From the NCBI GenBank assembly GCA_963978545.1, contig OZ021725.1:9016846-9080845 (forward strand): 64,000 nt of DNA, in the 5' to 3' direction. Shown here piece by piece: positions 56,035 to 62,138 of this stretch (position 1 is its first letter; each line of letters opens with the position of its first letter). Below the pieces are notes generated by a model. That model was given only the letters and a program-made list of their open reading frames with translations, ran no database searches and was not told where the DNA came from. Source of the DNA: Linyphia triangularis. Taxonomy: Eukaryota > Arthropoda > Arachnida > Araneae > Linyphiidae. The translations under genes and the position numbers were made by a program.

Positions 56035-56456
56035 TGTATGTTCCTTACCAGTGCTGTCAAAAATCTTTTGAAGATTATTATGTACAGCAAACAGGAGGAG
56101 GTTTGAATTATTATCAGGGAAGTTCTTATCAGAGAGGATATGGGCTAGGAGGTTTATTTAGATCATTTTTTCGTGCTGCAGCACCGCTTCTAAAATCGGG
56201 TGCTAAAGCTATTGGGAAACAAATGTTTCACAGCGGTGTAAACCTAATGAATGATCTTTCTCAAGGTCAAGATTTTAAAATAGCCGCCAAACGAAGGCTC
56301 AAAGAAGCCGGAAATGTGTTAACAGATAAAGCCGCCACTCGAGTTAAAACTATGATTGGTAGCGGGAAAAAGCATAAAAAGCGTAAACAGAAGAAGAAGT
56401 ATATCATTCCAAGTTTAACCAAGAAGAAGTGTACAGCACGAGATATTTTCTCCTAA
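56034..56456 (+). CDS. PX-like basic virion core protein
   Basis: A 140-residue protein typical of Maverick/adintovirus core proteins likened to adenovirus pX/pVI. Near residue 20 is QTGGGLNYYQGSSYQRGYGL, with GG sites of the sort cleaved by adenain-like proteases. It is followed by GLFRSFFRAAAPLLKSGAKA, an amphipathic helix, and a strongly basic end (KKHKKRKQKKKY) suited to DNA binding. It would condense or anchor the genome in the virion. ATG overlaps the penton stop (TAATG) and its own TAA overlaps the capsid ATG at 56456. The family name rests on pattern and gene order. Confidence 0.75.
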   Translation: MYVPYQCCQKSFEDYYVQQTGGGLNYYQGSSYQRGYGLGGLFRSFFRAAAPLLKSGAKAIGKQMFHSGVNLMNDLSQGQDFKIAAKRRLKEAGNVLTDKAATRVKTMIGSGKKHKKRKQKKKYIIPSLTKKKCTARDIFS

Positions 56457-57763
56457 TGGCTTCCTTTATCTACAAAGACTCTCCCCCTTGCGTAAAGTCG
56501 GAATTGGATTTATTTTCAATTCCCCCTACACAAACCGTTATCGAAAAAGGGCAATTTGTAGAATTTCATCCCCTTTCAAGTGTTCGTGATGGTGGACCGA
56601 TCGAGTTCACGATATCAGGGAGTGGTGAAGAATATGTAGACTTAGCTGCATCCTATCTACATGTTAAAGTGAAAGTGACAAAATCAGACGGTTCTAAACT
56701 GCCAGAAAATGAACCTGTTGCCCCCATAAACCTTTTCCTACACTCGCTATTTAGTCAAGTGGACGTTAGTTTAAATGAAAGAAATATCTCATCTGCAAGC
56801 AACACCTATCCTTTTAGAGCCTATATAGAGACATTGTTAAATTATGGAGAAGACGCCAAGAAAAGTCTACTTACCTGTGAAGGATTCTACAAAGATACCC
56901 AACCTGATATTATAGACCCCTTAAATGCAAGTGCTGATGCCGGAATGAAGACGCGCTACAATCTTATCAAAGACAGTCGAACCGTAGACATGATTGGTCA
57001 ACTTCACTGCGACATTTTCCAGCAGAATCGTCTCATGATCAACTTGGTAGATATCAAAATTAAAATGATACGCAGCAAATCGTCATTTTCCTTAATTTCA
57101 ACCAAACAGGATGGTGATTATAAGATAGTTCTAGAACATGCTTCTATGTTTATAAGAAAAGTGAAGGTGAGCCCTGCTGTTGCCATCGCACATGCCAAAG
57201 CTTTAGAGAAGACGTCCTGCAAATATCCAATCGATCGTGTGATTTGCAAAACTTTTAGTATTGCCAAGGGCAGTTGGTCCTTTTTACAAGATAATGTGTT
57301 TCTTGGACTCATGCCAAAGCGCGTGATACTAACCTGTTTAGGAAATGCAGCAATGAATGGACAATATTCAAAGAACCCGTTCCTATTTTCTCACTTTAAC
57401 GCAAACTTTGTATCCATCTACGTAGACGGACAACCTGTTCCTTCTAAACCGTTAGAACTCAATTTCGATTCTAACAACTACGTTCGCGCCTATCACAGTT
57501 TATTCTCGGGATTTAATCAAGATAAGGGAATTTACTTATCTCAAGAAGAATACACCAGAGGACATGTACTTTACGCATTTGATCTAAGTCCTGATCTTTG
57601 CGACGGAGAACATTTTAATCTACAACACCAGGGAAATTTACGTGTGGAAATTAAATTTTCCGAAGCTATTTCGGAGACATTATCCGTTCTCATTTACGCA
57701 GAGTTTCAAAACGTGATTGAAATATCAAAACCACGTCACGTTGTCTGTGACTTTCCGAATTAA
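56456..57763 (+). CDS. Major capsid protein (double jelly roll)
   Basis: 435 residues from ATG 56456 (MASFIYKDSPPC). An upstream in-frame ATG at 56429 lies inside the PX-like gene, and TAATG coupling favours 56456. Family features: QFVEFHPLSSVRDGGPIEFT, DLAASYLHVKVKV, APINLFLHSLFSQVDVSLNE, TYPFRAYIETLLNYG and FSGFNQDKG. It should form the trimeric hexon-like building block of the icosahedral shell. Length matches the usual ~430-600 range of Maverick capsid proteins. No lesions. The TAA at 57761-57763 overlaps the protease ATG. Confidence 0.93.
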   Translation: MASFIYKDSPPCVKSELDLFSIPPTQTVIEKGQFVEFHPLSSVRDGGPIEFTISGSGEEYVDLAASYLHVKVKVTKSDGSKLPENEPVAPINLFLHSLFSQVDVSLNERNISSASNTYPFRAYIETLLNYGEDAKKSLLTCEGFYKDTQPDIIDPLNASADAGMKTRYNLIKDSRTVDMIGQLHCDIFQQNRLMINLVDIKIKMIRSKSSFSLISTKQDGDYKIVLEHASMFIRKVKVSPAVAIAHAKALEKTSCKYPIDRVICKTFSIAKGSWSFLQDNVFLGLMPKRVILTCLGNAAMNGQYSKNPFLFSHFNANFVSIYVDGQPVPSKPLELNFDSNNYVRAYHSLFSGFNQDKGIYLSQEEYTRGHVLYAFDLSPDLCDGEHFNLQHQGNLRVEIKFSEAISETLSVLIYAEFQNVIEISKPRHVVCDFPN

Positions 57764-58239
57764 TGGATACCTTTCAAATAACCAGAATTCTTTCTGGAAA
57801 TGCAAAAACGAAGAATATATTCTTGGGCGTTTTCTCAAGTGATCGATTACCCTCGTCTATTCGAAACTTTCCAGCCTGTCTTATTGCCAACACTGACAAG
57901 TCTGATCAAGAAGGTAGTCATTGGGTAGCTTTCTATATAGATTCGCCTACAAAAATTTGCTTCTTTGACTCGTTCGGAAACCCGCCCTCATATTTTACTG
58001 GAAAAATTTCAAGTTATGTTAAAAATTATCAACATGTAGAGTTTAATCCCATGATACTTCAATCGAATGCGAGTTCCGTATGCGGACAATATTGTATTTT
58101 TTATCTATATTCTAAATGTAATGGTCGTTCTCTGAACGATATCCTCTTATCTTTTGTACCCAATCAGCTATGTAATGATATCAAAGTGCATTATTTTGTA
58201 ACCAAGCACTTTAAAATTGTAGCACCATTTTATCAATAA
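57763..58239 (+). CDS. Adenain-like cysteine protease (capsid maturation)
   Basis: 158 residues, C5/Ulp1-type fold. The catalytic set is visible: His53 in GSHWVAFY, Asp69 in CFFDSFGNPP, Gln100 in MILQSN and Cys107 in SSVCGQYCIFYL. In Mavericks and adenoviruses this enzyme cleaves virion precursors at GG-type sites, and likely substrates here are the PX-like protein (GGGL) and the 109-residue protein (QKGGF). It is the last ORF of the TAATG-linked chain. Its stop lies inside an AATAAA signal (58235-58240), so the virion transcript probably ends here. Confidence 0.93.
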   Translation: MDTFQITRILSGNAKTKNIFLGVFSSDRLPSSIRNFPACLIANTDKSDQEGSHWVAFYIDSPTKICFFDSFGNPPSYFTGKISSYVKNYQHVEFNPMILQSNASSVCGQYCIFYLYSKCNGRSLNDILLSFVPNQLCNDIKVHYFVTKHFKIVAPFYQ

Positions 58240-58240
58240 A
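58235..58240 (+). terminator. Poly(A) signal overlapping protease stop
   Basis: AATAAA shares bases with the TAA stop at 58237-58239, just 4 nt before the next TATA-like box. Confidence 0.55.
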
Positions 58241-58243
58241 GAG

Positions 58244-58279
58244 TATTTAAACAGTAACACTTTGTATCGCCTCTCATTC
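58244..58279 (+). promoter_or_regulatory. TATA-like box and initiator of ATPase gene
   Basis: TATTTAAA at 58244 and TCATTC at 58274, spaced exactly 30 nt. The ATG at 58283 is 7 nt after the presumed start base. Confidence 0.55.
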
Positions 58280-58282
58280 AAT

Positions 58283-58900
58283 ATGGAATTTCCAAAGTTG
58301 CAACACCCTTTTACTATGGTAATTGCCGGTCCAACTGGTTGTGGTAAAAGCTATTTTGTGCGGGATTTGATAAGTGAAAAGCATGGTATGTTTTCAATCG
58401 TTCCCGATAAGGTTGTTTGGTTTTACGGAATACATCAGCCTTTATATGACGAAATTGACAATGTAACATTTGTAGAAGGTCTGCCAACTACATTTAAAGA
58501 ATTTTTGGGGGAGAATACACTCTTCGTAATTGATGATTTAATGTCAAATGCTAACAGTCATTTAACTGATCTTTTTACAAAAGGGAGTCATCATTTAAAC
58601 CTGAGTGTTATATTCATAACACAGAATTTCTTCTATAAAGGAAAGGAAATGCGTGACATTACATTGAACGCGCATTACTTGGTACTTTGTAAAAATAGGC
58701 GAGATTTGAGTCAAATCTCGCATCTCGGAAGGCAACTATTTCCTAGACATGTAAAATTGTTTCAAGAAGTCTTTGAAGACGCCACGAAAAACCCCTATTC
58801 ATATCTTTTTATAGATTTACGGGCTGAAACTCCAGAAGAGTTGCGCCTTCGATCAAAAATTTTACCTTATCAGACACAGCTAGTGTATCAATTTAAATAA
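58283..58900 (+). CDS. FtsK/HerA-type genome packaging ATPase
   Basis: 205 residues starting MEFPKLQHPFTMVIAG. Walker A is GPTGCGKS (16-23), Walker B is LFVIDDLM (80-87), and a sensor-like VIFITQN follows at 109-115. These mark the A32-like packaging ATPase found in Mavericks, which drives DNA into the capsid using ATP. The open frame extends upstream to 58262 only through a TTG, and the promoter layout supports ATG 58283. The stop at 58898-58900 directly abuts the next TATAAAAG (58901), and AATAAA follows at 58921. Confidence 0.92.
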   Translation: MEFPKLQHPFTMVIAGPTGCGKSYFVRDLISEKHGMFSIVPDKVVWFYGIHQPLYDEIDNVTFVEGLPTTFKEFLGENTLFVIDDLMSNANSHLTDLFTKGSHHLNLSVIFITQNFFYKGKEMRDITLNAHYLVLCKNRRDLSQISHLGRQLFPRHVKLFQEVFEDATKNPYSYLFIDLRAETPEELRLRSKILPYQTQLVYQFK

Positions 58901-58936
58901 TATAAAAGTGAATAACTTTGAATAAAAGTGTCATTT
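58901..58936 (+). promoter_or_regulatory. TATA box and initiator for the two small virion-type genes
   Basis: TATAAAAG at 58901, immediately after the ATPase stop, then TCATTT at 58931, again 30 nt apart. The ATG at 58943 is 10 nt after the presumed start base. An AATAAA at 58921-58926 sits between, presumably ending the ATPase transcript. Confidence 0.6.
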
Positions 58937-58942
58937 AGCAAG

Positions 58943-59272
58943 ATGTCACTTAAGAAGGAACAACTCAATCAATTGCGACTATTACAAATATGTCCGTTAA
59001 AGTTACGAAAAACGTTACTGAGTAAACTCAATAAGAAATGTATAAAAACCATATGCGAATGCTGCATGAACACACTGAATGGAAATGTTCCATTGACTCC
59101 ACAGCAGAAGAAAGCACTCTCTAAGCATAAAAAAACTTTGCGACATTTAAGTAATCGTAAAGTGTCTTTATCGAAAAAGCGTCAAGTTATTTTACAGAAA
59201 GGAGGTTTTCTTAACATACTTATTCCCGCCGCTTTGAGTGTTCTAACAACATTATTTCATGGCTCAAATTAA
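58943..59272 (+). CDS. Small basic Maverick protein with C-terminal hydrophobic helix
   Basis: 109 residues from MSLKKEQLNQ; the frame extends upstream only through a GTG at 58928. The middle is very basic (SKHKKTLRHLSNRKVSLSKK) with a CECC cysteine pair near residue 42. The end is QKGGFLNILIPAALSVLTTL, a GG site followed by a hydrophobic helix. This gene type is common beside the ATPase in arthropod Mavericks. A protease-released membrane-active peptide is possible, by analogy with adenovirus pVI, but that is inference. It overlaps the next ORF by 14 nt. Confidence 0.7.
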   Translation: MSLKKEQLNQLRLLQICPLKLRKTLLSKLNKKCIKTICECCMNTLNGNVPLTPQQKKALSKHKKTLRHLSNRKVSLSKKRQVILQKGGFLNILIPAALSVLTTLFHGSN

Positions 59273-59927
59273 GAAATTTGCTCTTATACCAGAGGAATTG
59301 GTCACAAAACATACAGTGTCTCATAAGAGACTTAGTGAATTAGATAAAGCTATGATACAAATTTTAAATAGTGACTTACCTGATCATGAGAAATTAGTTC
59401 GTTATCAAGAGCTGCTTATGAAAAGTTTAAATTTGCAAGAATTTAACAACTCGCGTTCAACAGAGGAAAAGAAAAATGGAGAAGTAGAAGACATTGAGAA
59501 ATCTGAAAGTAACAAGAATGTGGAAGAATCTGTGAAAGTGGAAGATAGTAAGAAGCATGTTCAAAAAGAAAACATTTATCAAGAACTTATATTGTCTTCA
59601 GTACCTAAGAATTTACGAAGGAAGGCGGAAAGCGTATACTCTCTTATCAAGAACCAGTCTGATATCTTATCGTGGAATTCCAAAGGACAAATTTCACTAC
59701 ATGGAGAAAAAATACCAAACTCTAATATTGTAGACTTTTTCAATTATATGTACAATAGCAAAAGTAATGCCAGAAGTATATATGATACAGCATTACAAGA
59801 TTTAAATGTTCCAAAGCAGTTTATTGGAAATAAAAATTTGTTAAAGTCACCTGTAAAAAATGTTCGAGGGAAGGTGAAACGAAATGTAAAACATGCTTTA
59901 AAGTGGGAACCTTATTCAATAAACTAG
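59259..59927 (+). CDS. Conserved Maverick protein of unknown function
   Basis: 222 residues. The N-terminal third is helical (LSELDKAMIQILNSDLPDHE KLVRYQELL), the middle is a charged, low-complexity linker (residues ~66-105), and the second half reads LSSVPKNLRRKAESVYSLIK, then ILSWNSKGQISLHGEKIPNS NIVDFFNYM and QDLNVPKQFIGNKNL. This C-terminal pattern recurs in Maverick/adintovirus ORFs but has no role I can name. The ATG overlaps the previous ORF by 14 nt, so both probably share the 58901 promoter. An AATAAA (59918-59923) overlaps the end of the gene. Confidence 0.7.
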   Translation: MAQIKKFALIPEELVTKHTVSHKRLSELDKAMIQILNSDLPDHEKLVRYQELLMKSLNLQEFNNSRSTEEKKNGEVEDIEKSESNKNVEESVKVEDSKKHVQKENIYQELILSSVPKNLRRKAESVYSLIKNQSDILSWNSKGQISLHGEKIPNSNIVDFFNYMYNSKSNARSIYDTALQDLNVPKQFIGNKNLLKSPVKNVRGKVKRNVKHALKWEPYSIN

Positions 59928-60061
59928 TGTTGCTTAAAACTGTTCTATTATTGAAATCACACAGACACAAATTATTGAATGAAATACATTTTATTTATAA
60001 TCTCATAAGTTTTAAAATATCTGAATAACATAGAGTTTCAATGACAATTATTTACAGCAAT
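59928..60061. terminator. Convergent 3' ends with poly(A) signals on both strands
   Basis: The plus-strand units end at AATAAA 59918-59923, and the minus-strand dioxygenase gene ends towards a TTTATT (AATAAA on minus) at 59990-59995. The gap between the opposing stops is only 134 bp. Confidence 0.5.
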
Positions 60062-61447
60062 TTAAAATTTTAAATGATCTTTCAAAGCATTCCAAGAAAT
60101 AACTTTGAAGAAATCTTCATCAAATAAGTGAATAACATTTTTAGATATCAAAGTTTCAATGATAGTATTTACATTCAATATGAGAATTGCACTGTCACCC
60201 ACATACCAAAATTGATCTTCTACTGAGGCAGTTATACAGGTGTGTGATTGTTGTCCCATTGCGTTGTCAACGCAACCTTCACAACGAAATAACTTAAAAA
60301 CATTAGTTTCAACTTCAAGTCGCAAAGCAGAGACATATTCATTAAATAAATCTACATTAGGAGGTACATTAACATTTGCTGCACATTTAGCAAGAATTTT
60401 AGAATTTAATAGAGTTAAAAGAGATTCTTTAATTGTTTCACACATTTCGGGTATAAGGTCTTTAATTTTAATGAGATTATTATCATCCACTTTTAAAAAA
60501 CTGTCTTTAAGTTGAAAATTAAAAATTTGTTTGAAAAGTAGCTCACCTTTCTGTGATAAGATTAGGAGTTGGTTATTACACACTACGCTTGAAGTTGAAT
60601 ATTTCGTATTCACGAGAAAGATTTTGTTCATAAAGTCCACAAATGTGCTCATGTTCATTACAATTTTCTGAGTACCTCCTTGGCTACTATGTTGACACAT
60701 ATGAATAAAAACGCGAGAGTCAAATTGATGTAGGGACACTACAAAACCAAACCCGAGGTTCCACTCTTTAAGGCACACACTATTTTTCTTTGCTGGGGCG
60801 TATAGTCGGGTCAACCAGTCATCTTCGGGGATAGCTTCCTCAAACGATCGTTTTTGTGAAGAAGACTTGTGGAGGCCAATATCTTGAGGTTTCTTAACGA
60901 GTTTCCGGAAGGTAATGCTGATTCTAGGCTCCGTTACAGCAGGCTCAGCAGGAATTTCATGGCTCCAAAAGTTGTTAGTTGGTGGCTTCATGAGAAGAAG
61001 GGATCCACTTTTCAGCAAAACTTTATGGGACTGGAATTGAAATCGGGTAAAGTTCATGGTGCGGCTGGCCCCAAGACTGAGCGTGGGGATGATAGAGGTC
61101 GGGTCGAGACTTGTTTCATCATCCTTGTGGGCTCCAATCTTGGCAGATCCATCCGGGTAGAAATTGAGAAGGGCATAGTTGTACTCTTGTCCAGTTTTAC
61201 TTTCCACATCCTTCTTAATGGCTAGTAGCGTGGGAGTCCATGGCTCGGCAGAGACACTCGTTCCGGAAAAGGCATAGCTAAGACCGTAATCACCAAATGC
61301 AAGGACCTTCCTCTTAGGAGTGTAGCTTCGTCCATTAAAACAGAGTTTCAAATCATGATACTTGTACTCCAACAATTCAAGAAGCAATTGTTGAGAATAA
61401 TCAGAATCGAAAAAATTTTCAATGTTTTCAATACTTAAGTTAGCCAT
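60062..61447 (-). CDS. AlkB-type 2OG-Fe(II) dioxygenase with PC4-like and zinc-motif extension
   Basis: 461 residues from the first true ATG (MANLSIENI). Residues ~1-190 form an ALKBH2/3-like dioxygenase: LLNFYPDGSAKIGAHKDDE with Fe ligands H107 and D109, third ligand H163 in FWSHEIP, and 2OG-binding RISITFR (R175, R181). Such enzymes reverse alkylation of DNA or RNA bases by oxidative demethylation. Residues ~228-290 (EWNLGFGFVVSLHQFDSRVF IHM...) resemble the PC4-like single-strand DNA-binding fold, and CEGC-x9-HTC at 389-404 looks like a zinc site. The C-terminal part is typical of arthropod Maverick ORFs; the fusion to AlkB stands out. All catalytic residues are present. The open frame extends 9 nt upstream only via a TTG. 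Confidence 0.85.
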   Translation of the reverse strand: MANLSIENIENFFDSDYSQQLLLELLEYKYHDLKLCFNGRSYTPKRKVLAFGDYGLSYAFSGTSVSAEPWTPTLLAIKKDVESKTGQEYNYALLNFYPDGSAKIGAHKDDETSLDPTSIIPTLSLGASRTMNFTRFQFQSHKVLLKSGSLLLMKPPTNNFWSHEIPAEPAVTEPRISITFRKLVKKPQDIGLHKSSSQKRSFEEAIPEDDWLTRLYAPAKKNSVCLKEWNLGFGFVVSLHQFDSRVFIHMCQHSSQGGTQKIVMNMSTFVDFMNKIFLVNTKYSTSSVVCNNQLLILSQKGELLFKQIFNFQLKDSFLKVDDNNLIKIKDLIPEMCETIKESLLTLLNSKILAKCAANVNVPPNVDLFNEYVSALRLEVETNVFKLFRCEGCVDNAMGQQSHTCITASVEDQFWYVGDSAILILNVNTIIETLISKNVIHLFDEDFFKVISWNALKDHLKF

Positions 61448-61760
61448 TTTAACCAACGAGCAGCAGCAACTTCTTTTAGCAAGCTCGAGTAAGGAATGAA
61501 GTTCGATCAGTGACGATAGTTTTATAAAGAGAGCTAGCTATGATAACGATATCAGCGGTCGATATATATCACGCGATGGCCAAGCTTCGAACATCACATG
61601 ATGTTTACTCATGATATCGTGATTAAACAAACCTTAATCCGTGAATAGTATGTACTTGTACAGTCACCTCTATCGATTATCTCATGACTTGATAAGGAGC
61701 ACGTCACCATCACATCGATGGTTGACTAAGGCTCGTGATCTGGTTATATGACTAATCCTG
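61448..61760 (-). promoter_or_regulatory. Upstream region of dioxygenase gene with TATA and clustered palindromes
   Basis: On the minus strand TATAAAA (starting 61526) is followed 27 nt later by TCATTC (61499), 50 nt before the ATG. Upstream lies a cluster of short palindromes and near-palindromes not seen elsewhere in the element: GATATC, TCGATATATATC, ATCACATGAT, TCATGATATCGTGAT, ATCGAT (twice). They may be regulator binding sites or part of a replication/regulatory hub. Confidence 0.5.
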
Positions 61761-62138
61761 TTTAAACAAAGTCATGCAGTTTAAGGACACATGTTTAAAC
61801 CATCCGCATAGAAATTAAGTTTTAAAGTAAAATCACCAAATCTCTAAAAGTTATTTATGAAAACTTTTATAACTAATTAAATTGCAATCTCTTTAACCAA
61901 ATTTTAGTAACAATATTCATGACACAAAGTTCTATAAGTATGTGAGAAAATACTACTGCTTTTGTAATAAATAATAAAAACAAAATTTGGAAACAAAAAT
62001 ATATTTTTTTTTATTCTCAACCATACAAAAAATCACATTTTAAAATTTAAATTAATGAATACAAAATCAATAAAGTTCGAACTATAATAAAATCAAGTTC
62101 TATTTTAACAATTGAATAGTTTAGAAAGAAAAATAAGT
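61761..62138. other. Spacer between dioxygenase promoter and polymerase end
   Basis: AT-rich and non-coding. TTTATT runs near 62008-62015 give AATAAA on the minus strand, a likely poly(A) signal for the polymerase. Confidence 0.5.

Noticed and set aside
61448..61456. Longer dioxygenase start
   Set aside because: The upstream codon in frame is TTG, not ATG; the first ATG is at 61447.
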